The notes beneath the pieces are model-generated. The model saw nothing but the letters and a program-made list of their open reading frames with translations. It did not search any database and was not told the DNA's origin. The position numbers were made by a program, and so were the translations under genes. A stretch of DNA of 64,000 nt from Pachysolen tannophilus NRRL Y-2460 (lineage: Eukaryota; Ascomycota; Pichiomycetes; Alaninales; Pachysolenaceae): positions 342,978 to 406,977 of the forward strand of contig KV454015.1 in the NCBI GenBank assembly GCA_001661245.1, given 5' to 3'. Shown here one piece after another: positions 1-9,372 of the stretch (positions are counted from its first letter, which is position 1; each line of letters begins with the position of its first letter).

Positions 1-292
1 TATTATTGGTATTACTATTTGCTAAAAGTGGGGGTTGTGTTTGTCTTGTGATATCTCGCCCAGAATTTTGTAAAATATTTTGATTATTATGATGTATTTG
101 TGAGTTGATATTTCCAGTACCTATCACAGAACTCTTGGCTGATACCACCGGAGCGACTGTAGTTTTACTATTATTGATTGGTGTATTATTATTACTTGTT
201 GATGATGGTGATGTCAATTTTTCTCGATCTTCACTTTTCAATGTTATCTCTTCCTCCGTAGTAACCCTTGGTAAACTATTCACTGTTGCCAT
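1..292 (-). CDS. N-terminal fragment of an unidentified Asn/Ser/Thr-rich protein
   Basis: An ATG at 292-290 on the minus strand opens a frame of 97 codons with no stop, which runs off the left edge of the window, so only the N-terminus is present. The peptide begins MATVNSLPRVTTEEE and then becomes rich in Asn, Ser, Thr and Gln, as in the disordered N-termini of many yeast regulators. No domain is visible in this part. Its neighbour RXT3 lies on the same strand and would be transcribed toward it. I do not recognise the gene. The start is plausible because the sequence just upstream is A/T-rich with homopolymers, typical of a promoter or 5' leader here. Confidence 0.6.
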   Translation of the reverse strand, partial: MATVNSLPRVTTEEEITLKSEDREKLTSPSSTSNNNTPINNSKTTVAPVVSAKSSVIGTGNINSQIHHNNQNILQNSGRDITRQTQPPLLANSNTNN

Positions 293-940
293 ATTAATTT
301 TATACAAGTTTTCCTTTTTCCTCAAACAAACAAAAAAAAAAATTAAGGAGAATAGAAGGTCAAAGGAATATGGAATCAAAACTTATCTCTCTCTTGTTTT
401 AAAATATTGAATCTTAATTCAAAGTAAAAAATTTTCTCTTAAAATTTTACTTTTTTTTTCTTTCTTTTTTTTTTATATATTTTTATTTTTCCCCCAAATT
501 AAACTAAATTCAAATATATATATATAAATATAAATATATATAAATATTTATAAAAAAATAAATAATAAAACACAAGAGAAATAATTCCTATATTCCTATC
601 TTCCTCTCCTCTAAATAAAAATCCTAAATATTAAAAAAATCTTATTGTATTAAAACCTTTTTATATTAATAGATTTGATAAGATCAATACAAAGAAAAGA
701 TAGTGATGTAGATGACCTTGTTCTAGAGGTTTGTTTTCTTACAAAGAACGGCTAAAAAGAAAAGAATTGGTACTAATTCAAACGACTTTTGTTTTTTGAG
801 TATATTCAAGATTCAACAAAACAACGACGTTAATCGATTTAGTTACAAAAAAAACAAAAAAGTGTATGAAGATATCTATATAATGCGTAGTTACCAGCCA
901 TCCCACCTTCGCTTATAAAGGTACGGATTCTCTTTTTCAT
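293..940. other. Intergenic region between the left-edge gene and RXT3
   Basis: This holds the promoter of the left-edge gene and the 3' end of RXT3. It is very A/T-rich, with alternating AT stretches around 515-560 and several A/T runs. A less A/T-rich stretch at about 690-940 shows no open frame, tRNA or clear snoRNA boxes. I see nothing else that I can assign. Confidence 0.5.
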
Positions 941-2339
941 TCATTCATCGATTGTGGTGTTGTTGGTTGCATTGTGCATGCTGACTTCAGCAATAGTTGT
1001 GTCATCATTTTTAGTAATATCCTGGATTATAGTATCATCTGGATGATGAGATCGAGATTGGTAGTCTCTGTAAATCTTGCTAGGATCAGACATCATAGAA
1101 ACTGTCTTTGTTGGCTTTGTATCTGATATTTCCTTCCAATCTTTGGATTGTGCATTATCATTTGTTAATTTTTTCTTATCTCCAATTTTAATACTATTTG
1201 TTTTACCAAATGCATTTTTTTCAAATGTCCAAGAACCTAATGAAGAATTTTTTTTATCAATTGTGTTAATAGACAGAGGTAATTTATCTCTCAAGATTTT
1301 ATCATCTTCTTCCATTTTTTTACGAATTAATGCCACATCAGCTAAAAAATCTTTTTTAACTGTACCAACATTTGTATCTTTAAAACTATCATTAAAATTA
1401 CACCATTTCACATTATATATGGAAATTGATGCACCATCATGATTTGAAAGCCAACTTCTAGAATTATAGTTATTTCTATAAGAACCTTGATATTTTTGTA
1501 AAGCTGGTAATATGATTAAAGTAACAATTAAATCACCTTCTGTTGTTGGATTTTCTTCATTATCAAAAGGTAACAAATTTTGAATTGATTTTAAATTATC
1601 AAGATTCCCCGGTGTTGAAGATATAATTTCAGATTTATCAATAATATTTTTAAAATTTTTAAACGGAGATTCAGAAGGTATAACACCACAATGGTATAAT
1701 ATAGAAACAATATCTGAATCATCAGTATATATATCTGTTCCCCAAATACTTCTTTTAAAAACATTTTCATTATTTAAAATAGCATGATAAGGAATTTTAA
1801 TATCTACCAAACAATTAATATAATTTTTCAAATAAGGTGGAAGTAAAGAAATAATCTTGGAAGGTTTATTCTTCAACTCTTTTTCATGCTTTATTAAATA
1901 TTCTTGATAATCCAATTCATCTTCTTTAACTCTTCGTTCATCTTCTTTTGTCAATCTTAAATTTCTAACCACAGTATCTCTAGTTGGAAATTGTTGATAT
2001 ATTATTGAACCAAGATGCTTCCTAGGAAACAAATTTGCATCTTCCAAGACAGATTTATTATTGATAATAGTTTTAGGTTTTTTGAAAGGAACAGGATTTA
2101 AATCCTTAGTACTAATATCTATATCAGCAACTCTTTTCCAATAAACTGGGGTCTCTGCAGATTGAGATCTATGACGCAGATGACTCGACAGTCCACCTGG
2201 ACGAGAATAGTGGCGATGGTGGTGATGATGGTGATGATGGTAATGTATAGGCGGCCGCTCTTGTTCTTTGTTTTGAACTTGTAATTGATACTCTGCAGCC
2301 AGCAGTAGCTGTTCCAGTTGTTGCAGCTGCAGCAGCTGC

Positions 2340-2376
<37 letters not shown>

Positions 2377-3688
2377 GCTGTTGCTGTTGCTGTTGCTGAT
2401 GAACAAACAGCAGTTGTTGCAGTTGCTGCTGCTGAAATAATTGATAGTTCAATTGTCGTTGTTCCTCCATCATCGCTTCTTGGCGTTGATGTTCTTCTAA
2501 AGCTCTGTGCCTTTCCAGTTTCAGGTGCTGTTCGTATAAGGCCTGTTGCAGTTCTTGTTCCTGCTGCAGCTGCAGTTGCAGCATCAGTTTAAGCATTTTC
2601 TCTCTTTCTCTTTTTTCTTTATTTTTACGTTTCCGTTCTTCTTTTATTCGTTTTTCCTTTTCTTCTTCTTCGAATCTTATTCTTTCTTGTTCTTGTCTTT
2701 GAGCTTCTATTAGTTGTAATTCTTTTTCTCTTTGTTCTTCTAAATCAGGTACTATATTTTGTCTTCTAATATCAATACCTAGCTGGACAGGAGTTGGTAA
2801 ATTGTATAACATTCTCTTGTCCTCGGAACCTGCATTTTTCGTATGAGATTGTTGAGACAGTGAAGAAGCTAGCGAAGTTCGTGGCAGTGGAAGTTGCAGT
2901 TGCAGAGGAGGTTGCAGTTGCAGTAGAGGCAGCGATGCCAGCGATGCCAGCAGCAGCAGCAGCAGATGATGGTGGTGATGGTTATGGTGTTGGTGATTAA
3001 CATCTTCCAATTTGATAGGGTTTGTATTTGCCAAACTGTTGATGTTGGGTAACCTCGAAGACGACGATTGCTGTGATTGTTGTGATTGTTGCGGGTGTTG
3101 CGGGTGTTGCGTATGCTGCGGCCCGTTGTTATTCCCAGAACTATTATTTCTATTATCATTTATTGCCGTAGCAGCACCAGGAGTACTTTTGTTACCATTT
3201 CCAGCTCCAAAAGGCACAGGTCCAGGTACGGGCACAGGTCCATATGGAGAAGTTGCCGAGCCTAATGGAGGTAAATGGACCCCACTTCCAATACCTGAGG
3301 AGGAATGCCTGCTATGTGTTTGAGTATGAGTCTTAGGTTCTTGTTGTTGTTGTTGATGTTGATGCAGTGCAGCTGGACCTTTATCGCTACTGTTATGAAC
3401 ATCACTGCTTGGTGACAACAAGTTTGAGAGTCCCATTGTGGCCGACGAGTTTGAAGGCCTTGTAAAAGAATTTAATAGAGAAATTGGAGCCAACCTAATA
3501 CCAGATCCCGAACCAGATCCAGGACCAGACGCTTGTCCAGACCCTGAACCGCTGTTATTGGCGGTTCCATTATCTTCATTATTCCCATTCGAATTATTCT
3601 TCCCAACATTCCCAGAAACGTTGCCCTGTGAAATAGAAGGCAAGCGCACACCACTGCTTGTGTTATTATTGAGCGGTAATTGAGACAT
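941..3688 (-). CDS. RXT3: Rxt3-like subunit of the Rpd3L histone deacetylase complex
   Basis: 915 aa. The C-terminal part (about residues 550-770) carries the Rxt3 family signature around RSIWGTDIYTDDSDIVSILY (near residue 648), the fold that places this protein in the nuclear Rpd3-large histone deacetylase complex. S. cerevisiae Rxt3 is only about 294 aa. Here a roughly 540-residue N-terminal extension is added: Gly/Ser/Asn-rich, then Gln/His-rich, a charged helix rich in Glu/Lys/Arg (about 333-365), a polyGln tract (about 429-451) and a His run (about 483-495). A run of six CTG codons (plus strand 2948-2965) would be poly-Leu in the standard code and poly-Ser in a CUG-Ser yeast. The family call is supported by gene order: RXT3 and RPL31A are neighbours in S. 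cerevisiae (YDL076C, YDL075W). The start is the first ATG of a frame flanked by A/T-rich DNA. Confidence 0.85.
2338..2400 (-). repeat. CAG/CAA trinucleotide repeat in RXT3 (polyGln)
   Basis: Near-pure trinucleotide repeat, GTT/GCT on the plus strand, encoding about 21 Gln in the RXT3 extension. A second glutamine-rich patch without strict periodicity flanks it. Such repeats change length readily, so alleles probably differ here. Confidence 0.85.
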
Positions 3689-4174
3689 TTCTTTTAAATC
3701 ATATAATTATTTCTAGTGCGATGACCAACAACAATTTAATAGAGCATCGAGTTTTTCAATAATAAAATAAAATTAGTTTAAAGAAGAAATAAAAAAAATA
3801 GAAAAAATATATTAGCAAATTAAACAATTGAATATGGATTCAATCCAATTTTAATTTAAATTAATCAATTCTTTTTATCAATGATTGATTGATTGATTGA
3901 TAATAATAATAATAAAAACAATAATAATAATATTATTATTATTATTTTAACTATATTGACTATTTTAGCTTCAGTTTTTAAAGATTAATTTTTAAAATAA
4001 ACAAAAAATTTTTGTTTTCAGGCGCTAACAAAAATTGATAAAAATGAATTGAGAAGTTGAGCGCACGACTATTGATTCTCAGTAGGGTGTTTAACAAAAG
4101 TATTGAATTTAATGGAATCTTATCAGTAAGAGATAAAAGATAGATAAATGGATAGATAGATAGATAAAGAAGGT
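3689..4174. promoter_or_regulatory. Divergent promoter region between RXT3 and the 4175 gene
   Basis: The shared upstream region of two divergent genes. It contains ATTG repeats (about 3880-3900), a TAATAA/TTATTA stretch (3900-3950), a GCGCACGAC word (about 4060-4068, a relative of the GTCGTGT word seen in other promoters here) and a (GATA)n run (about 4138-4167) directly before the ATG at 4175. No gene is visible. Confidence 0.5.
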
Positions 4175-5551
4175 ATGTCTAGGTATCCGACATTACTTAA
4201 TTCTAGTACGTTTATTTCGTTGCCTAGTGATGATGATGAAGATTTTTTAATGGAGGAACTTTCTGTTAAAGGTTTGGTTAATGTAATAAATAATAAAATT
4301 GATAATCAATTAAATAAATATTTAAAAATTTGTTCTTATATACGGGGACTTTTACTTTCTGTTGAAGGAGCAAAATTATCTTTAAAAGAGATTTTAAAAA
4401 TTTGGGAAATTCGATTATTATGTTTATTATTTTTCAGTAATAATGAACCAATTGAATTAAACTTAAAAAATTTAAAAAATGAAATTATTTTATTTAAGAT
4501 AGATAATGTTTCTATATTAAGGAAAGAAGTTCAACTTTTAATTCCTGAACTTTATAAGATTAATAAGTTAAGAAAACAACATGGTAATTCAGTTAGTACT
4601 GATCAATTCCCATCAGAAGTATCAATATCATTTAAATTTTTATTATTAAGATTAAGGTATGGACCAAATATTTCATTTATAAATGAATATTATAATCAAC
4701 TTTGGATTCTTAGAAGTCGATATATACAAATAGATGATGACAATGAAAAGATTGAAATTAATAAGTCAATGGAAAATTTATCATTTAGTATAAGTAGTAT
4801 TCTTATTGCTAGGCAAGAATATTTAACAGCAAATAATTTTATAATTTCTATAATTTTTGAAATTGAATCTTCCAATAATAATAATAATAATAATAATGAT
4901 AATCTGATTATAGGATTGAAATATATTTCGAATTTAATGTTATTATCATCAATTGTTTCAATAATGAAGATTAATAAAGAGAAACAAGTACAAAGTCCCA
5001 AGATTTTACAATCAACATCTTCATTTTCCAAGCAAGATCAAGATCAAGATAAAGATCAAGAACTGCAACTGCAACTGCAGGCTTTTGAATTAACAGATAA
5101 AACTTCTAGTGATTCAAGTACAGTTCCAACCCATTACTCGAAACTGTTTAAATTATTCACTTCAATAAAAGATACTTACCCTTTTATAAAACTAATAAAA
5201 GTACTAACCAAGACATCCCTGATATATAACGATCCAAGTTCTTTCCCATTAAAACCAGAAGAAATCGGTTTAACTTGTGAAAAAGGATCTTCACCTGAAC
5301 AAGTTTATACTTTAAATAATTTCCTCAAGATATTAACAATGGTTGATGATTTTTTAATAACTGGAAGAATTTTATGTTCTATATGTGCCGAGTTTGAATT
5401 ACTGAACGATTACGGAGAAGAAGAAGAAGAAGAAGAAGAAGAAGTTGACCAGATAACTGGTCAAAATATTGATCAATTGCTTGAAAAATCACTACTAAAG
5501 ATTCAAAAAAATTGGTGGTCAAATGATTCCAAGTACTATGGGTTTGAATGA
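4175..5551 (+). CDS. Unidentified helical protein, possibly TRAPPC12-like
   Basis: 458 aa, beginning MSRYPTLLNSSTFISLPSDDD. The body looks largely alpha-helical, with no signal peptide and no transmembrane segment. It has an Asn run (about 236-245), a Gln/Asp-rich linker (about 287-303) and a Glu run near the C-terminus (about 415-425). A stretch around residues 70-90 (KIWEIRLLCLLFF) followed by paired helices resembles the tetratricopeptide part of TRAPPC12-type trafficking proteins, but the match is weak and by eye only. It lies between RXT3 and RPL31, where S. cerevisiae has no gene of this size that I can match. The true function remains unassigned. Confidence 0.55.
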   Translation: MSRYPTLLNSSTFISLPSDDDEDFLMEELSVKGLVNVINNKIDNQLNKYLKICSYIRGLLLSVEGAKLSLKEILKIWEIRLLCLLFFSNNEPIELNLKNLKNEIILFKIDNVSILRKEVQLLIPELYKINKLRKQHGNSVSTDQFPSEVSISFKFLLLRLRYGPNISFINEYYNQLWILRSRYIQIDDDNEKIEINKSMENLSFSISSILIARQEYLTANNFIISIIFEIESSNNNNNNNNDNLIIGLKYISNLMLLSSIVSIMKINKEKQVQSPKILQSTSSFSKQDQDQDKDQELQLQLQAFELTDKTSSDSSTVPTHYSKLFKLFTSIKDTYPFIKLIKVLTKTSLIYNDPSSFPLKPEEIGLTCEKGSSPEQVYTLNNFLKILTMVDDFLITGRILCSICAEFELLNDYGEEEEEEEEEVDQITGQNIDQLLEKSLLKIQKNWWSNDSKYYGFE

Positions 5552-5827
5552 ATAAATGAATAAATATTCAATAGACTCTCTTCTTAGGGTTACTAACCCT
5601 AACCCTAAAACCCTAGATGTTGTTATGCTCTTATGTTTTTGTTTCCAGCAGTCACAATTGCGAACTTCCGTTTCAGGTAATGGGAGAAATAAGCGATCTG
5701 CCAATTTTCTTCTTAACCTGCTAGTGAGTTAAGGTTTTTTATTTTTTACATTTTTTGCACTTTTTCCATTAATTAATTAATTATGGTTAAGATTTTTTCC
5801 CGTGCAAATAAATCCTTACCAAATTCG

Positions 5828-5867
<40 letters not shown>

Positions 5868-6043
5868 TTTTTTCACACAAAAAATCTTGAAAAATTGAAA
5901 ATTTGAAAAATTCTATTGTGTGTTCACCTGTATAATATTATTAAAACAACCTTTTTATTATATTTTTAATTCTTCCTTATTTTTTTTTTTTTTAAAATTT
6001 TTTAAAGAATATTTTATATATCCATCATTCAAAAGGATTAAAA
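5552..6043. promoter_or_regulatory. RPL31 upstream region with long poly(dA:dT) tracts
   Basis: Between the stop of the upstream gene and the RPL31 ATG. It holds the TTAGGG-type palindrome at 5584-5616 and very long T-runs (about 5831-5872). Long poly(dA:dT) tracts beside a Tbf1- or Rap1-type site are the usual layout of nucleosome-depleted ribosomal-protein promoters in yeasts. Which site is used here is inference. Confidence 0.55.
5584..5616. promoter_or_regulatory. TTAGGG/CCCTAA palindrome, candidate Tbf1 site for RPL31
   Basis: Positions 5584-5592 and 5594-5602 form a perfect 9-bp inverted repeat around one C (TTAGGGTTA C TAACCCTAA). Two more CCCTAA/CCCTAG units follow up to 5616. Tbf1 binds TTAGGG repeats and, in Candida albicans, palindromic TTAGGG-type sites drive ribosomal-protein genes. 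The site lies about 430 bp before the RPL31 ATG. It could instead act on the 3' end of the upstream gene. Confidence 0.6.
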
Positions 6044-6673
6044 ATGTCGACAAACAAGAGATCATCTTTGAAAGAGGTTGTTACCCGTGAATATACCATT
6101 AACTTACACAAGAGAGTATGTGTGATATTTTTATAATAATTTATTTTATTTTATTTTTTATTTTTTAAATGAGAGTAAAGTGAAAAAAAAAAAATACTAT
6201 TAGGGAATTAAAGATTGAATGAATATATGTTTATTTTTCTGAAAAGTGTTGAATCATTAATCTCTCAGATAAAATAAAAAATTTTTTATTTTTTAATTCT
6301 CGAATGATTTGGAATTTAAACAAGTTAGTTTTTTTATATGTTTTATTTGATATTTGTACTAACAACAACAAAAAAATTTTTATTTTAGTTACATGGTATT
6401 CAATTCAAGAAAAGAGCTCCAAGAGCTGTTAAGGAAATCAAGAAATTTGCTAAATTGCACATGGGTACAACTGATGTTAGATTAGATCCAAAATTAAATA
6501 TTGAATTATGGAAAAGAGGTATTCAAGGTGTTCCTTACAGATTGAGGTTAAGAATTTCAAGAAAAGTTAATGAAGAAGAAGACGCAAAGGAAAAATTATT
6601 CTCATTTGTTGAACCGGTTAATGTTCCATCGGTTAAAGGTTTGAACACTGTTGTCGTTGAAGATGAAGAGTAA
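6044..6673 (+). CDS. RPL31: 60S ribosomal protein L31 (eL31), two exons
   Basis: Exons 6044-6115 and 6389-6673, giving 118 aa (S. cerevisiae has 113). The intron (273 nt) starts GTATGT, has a perfect TACTAAC branch site at 6357-6363 and ends TTTTAG at 6388, phase 0 after ...NLHKR. The protein is nearly colinear with eL31: [14 protein letters not shown], then the [19 protein letters not shown] block, RLRLRISRK and an acidic C-terminus. The N-terminus is about five residues longer than in S. cerevisiae (MSTNKRSS). eL31 sits near the exit of the 60S peptide tunnel. The gene is linked to RXT3 and DUS4, as in the ancestral order. A TTAGGG palindrome and long poly(T) tracts lie upstream. Confidence 0.97.
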
Positions 6674-7589
6674 ATAAAAGCAAAATTATAAATTATATTA
6701 TATAATTAAACCCAAAAAAATAAATAAATATTAAGTGTGTTTTCGTACTTTTTTTTTTTTCTTCATCTCTTTTTTAATCTTGTTATAATAATAATATATA
6801 TTGGGACTTTGAAAGAGATTTGTAATAATCTATCTTTTTAATAGAGGTTTATATAAAAATGTCATTAAAAAAAAAGTAAAGGGCAAGTACAAGTCTACAT
6901 TTGATTTCAAGAATATTAAAACTGGTTTTTTTTTTATTATAGTTTTTAAGTATAAAAAGAAGAAAATTTGAAAACTAGTAAAAAAGTTTGTTAGTATTAA
7001 TGTTAATTGTAAATTTAGAACAAGATTTAATTCTTCTAATGGGGAAAAAGTATATGAAAAACAATTAAAACAATTAAAAAAAAAATAAAACTCCTTCACT
7101 CCCTCCTCCTTCCTTTTTGAAAGACCAATTGTAGTTATTTTATGGATCAGTGTAACTATGACAAAATTACCAATCATTACAAAAAAGAGATATACCAAGA
7201 CGGTAATACTCATATTTAATTTTGCTCACTAATGGTAAAAAAAAAATAAAGTTATCATCATATCTAAAATCTCTCTTTAATGCATTTTCTACTCGTTTTT
7301 CCTCTAAAAAAAAATCCCATTCTAAATTAAAAAAATCAATACAATTACACTTACATTTACCTTCTTTTTGATTGATTAAAAAAAACCATTGATAATTTAA
7401 ATAAATATTATATATATATTCTAAAAATTAGAAAAGAAATTTTTTTTCTCTTGTTTTTAACTTTTTTTCTCATTTAAATATTTTTTAAATGAAAAAAAAA
7501 AAATTTTTTTTTTTTTGCCGTTTTCGGTTTTTGAGTGAAATTTCAACGACTTTCTATGTTGAGTTTCTCTCACTTTGTGAGTTTCTTCT
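6674..7589. other. Convergent intergenic region, RPL31 to DUS4
   Basis: About 0.9 kb between two convergent 3' ends. It is extremely A/T-rich with many A and T runs. An open minus-strand frame at 6830-7213 encodes hydrophobic low-complexity peptide with no family match and is probably chance. Nothing else is visible. Confidence 0.5.
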
Positions 7590-8633
7590 TCATATATGTG
7601 ACATTTCAAGTCTATTTTTTCTACTTGGGATTTCTATTCTTTCTCCAAATCCTGGTTCATTGTTTCTTTTAAGATCGAAATTCTCATCAAACCAGTCAAC
7701 CATTTCCACTGTTGATTTCAAGTCCATTAGTTGTAAATGTAAGGCTTTATCGATTTGACCTTCTAACATACAATCCATATGATGTTGTAAAAGTCTAAAT
7801 GGTAATCCATATGAAGAAGCTAAATCCCAAAATTTTTCAATAGCTCCCCATGGGGTCTTGGAGAAACCAGCAAATAGTGCTGGGTTCAGTAATATTCCTC
7901 TAACAGCCATAATACCATCAGCATTAGTATAATTTGCTATCTTATAGGCATCTTCTAATGAAAAACAATCACCATTTGCAACAACGGGGCAACTAACATT
8001 TTCTTTAATTAATTTTATTGCATCAAAATTTGCTGGTTGTGAAGACCTTGTTGTCTTTGTTCTTCCATGAACTGTAATAAAATCAACACCTGCTTTTTCT
8101 ATAATTTTAGCAAATCGTACAGTTTCTTGTAAATCATCATGAATTCTAATTTTTGTTTCCATACATAATTTATCTCCATATTTTGATTTTACTGCAGAAA
8201 CAAGTTCTGCAACTTTTTCAGGTGTTGACATTAAAGCTGCACCAATTCCTTCTCTAACTTGTTCTTTAACAGGACATCCACAATTTAAACCTATACCATC
8301 AACATAAGGATAAATCATTTCACACATTCTTAATAAATCAGTTACATTATTACAACCTATTTGTACAATTAATGAACGATCTCTTTCATTTGTTGTAAAA
8401 TCAGAATATCTAGCAATATCATTTCTAACAAATTCTCTAGCAAGAATCATAGGTGAATAAACAATATCACATTTATATTGTCTTAACAACTCTCTAAATG
8501 GTAATTTCGAATACCGAACCATAGGACCAGCAATAAATGCAGGTCTTTTCTCTTTCTTACATCTAGCCAATATAGCTAATGGATTATGTTCTGGATTCCT
8601 CAGTGGTAGTGTAGAAAGATTTGGTTCAATCAT
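7590..8633 (-). CDS. DUS4: tRNA-dihydrouridine synthase, Dus4 type
   Basis: 347 aa from the ATG at 8633. The frame stays open upstream but only through a CAA/TTG repeat without an ATG, and the protein from MIEPNLSTLP matches family length. It is an FMN TIM barrel: substrate-side AGPMVRYSKLPFR (35-47), catalytic Cys120 in the LNCGCP motif, K161 and the HGRTK motif (189-193) of the flavin site, NGD (220-222) and RGILLNPALF. Dus4 reduces U20a/U20b in the D-loop of cytoplasmic tRNAs with NADPH. It is divergent from DUS3, a second enzyme of the same family, 740 bp away. The genes are also close in S. cerevisiae (YLR405W, YLR401C), so this is old linkage. I see no sign of truncation. Confidence 0.95.
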   Translation of the reverse strand: MIEPNLSTLPLRNPEHNPLAILARCKKEKRPAFIAGPMVRYSKLPFRELLRQYKCDIVYSPMILAREFVRNDIARYSDFTTNERDRSLIVQIGCNNVTDLLRMCEMIYPYVDGIGLNCGCPVKEQVREGIGAALMSTPEKVAELVSAVKSKYGDKLCMETKIRIHDDLQETVRFAKIIEKAGVDFITVHGRTKTTRSSQPANFDAIKLIKENVSCPVVANGDCFSLEDAYKIANYTNADGIMAVRGILLNPALFAGFSKTPWGAIEKFWDLASSYGLPFRLLQHHMDCMLEGQIDKALHLQLMDLKSTVEMVDWFDENFDLKRNNEPGFGERIEIPSRKNRLEMSHI

Positions 8634-9372
8634 ATTAATACCCAATAATGATTTATCTTGTGAAAATAATAATCTACCAAGATGGAAAAACCTAAATGAC
8701 TTTTTATATAATAAAAATAACACTTTCAACAACAACAACAACAACAACAACAAACGAAAAAAAAAAAAAAAAAATTTAACTGATAAGAATAAGAAACCTA
8801 CGAATAAACAAAAAAAAAGACAACAAATATGAAAGAAGAAAAGAAAGAAAAAAAATTAAAATTAAAATTAAATTAAGATAATACTTTAAAAGATTAACAT
8901 TAATCAAAAATGGGTTTCCTCTTTAGGTAACTGTATGCGATGTCTTCTCGGAAAAACAAAATTGCAAAAAAAAAATTTTAAGATGAGCTAAAAAAGGTAG
9001 TGCGCAACAGCAAACTATTAAAGAAACTCAAAGTCGTGTGTGATAAGGCTGTATTGTCCTGAAACGGAAATTTTTATATAATACACTGTCTTTCTTTCTT
9101 CAACTTCTAGGTCGTGCGTTATATATTGGTATCTTCTAAAACAGGAAATTTTTGCTTTCTTTTGTATCTGCTCGTATAAGTGGTGTGGATGGTGTGAGTG
9201 GTGTGAGGTGTAGCGTTTTGAATTTTTTTTCTTTTTTTTTCTTTCTTTTGGTCCGCTCATCTCTAGAGGGAAGGAAGTGAAAAATTTCTGTCGGGCGGTA
9301 GAATGGTTCAAGAGTATTAATGAACGTGAATTAATTTTTTTTTTTTTTAGTGGTGTTCAGTTTCGTTAGAGG
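8634..9372. promoter_or_regulatory. Bidirectional DUS4/DUS3 promoter with a diverged direct repeat
   Basis: Shared upstream region of DUS4 (minus) and DUS3 (plus). Near DUS4 it has a CAA repeat (about 8728-8754) and A-runs. Positions 9025-9075 and 9102-9153 form a diverged direct repeat of about 51 bp. Each copy begins AACT, carries GTCGTG about eight bases in, and ends GGAAATTTTT. The GTCGTGT word recurs in other promoters of this window. Confidence 0.5.

Noticed and set aside
105-410. Plus-strand frame near the left edge
   Set aside because: It overlaps the N-terminal coding part on the minus strand. Its Val/Leu-rich translation is the mirror of Asn/Ser codons.
2794-3683. Several plus-strand frames opposite RXT3
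   Set aside because: They mirror the repetitive codons of RXT3 and have no independent support.
5584-5616. TTAGGG units as a telomere end or internal telomere scar
   Set aside because: Only a few units in an inverted arrangement, with conserved linked genes on both sides. A transcription-factor site fits better.
6830-7213. Minus-strand open frame of 127 codons with a hydrophobic N-terminus
   Set aside because: Low-complexity Phe/Leu/Lys/Asn composition typical of A/T-rich spacer translated by chance, no family match, and it lies in a convergent 3' region.
9018-9311. Minus-strand frame with a repeated THDLE/THDFE peptide
   Set aside because: The peptide repeat is explained by the duplicated promoter DNA (9025-9153). 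The frame sits in the DUS4/DUS3 promoter and resembles no protein.
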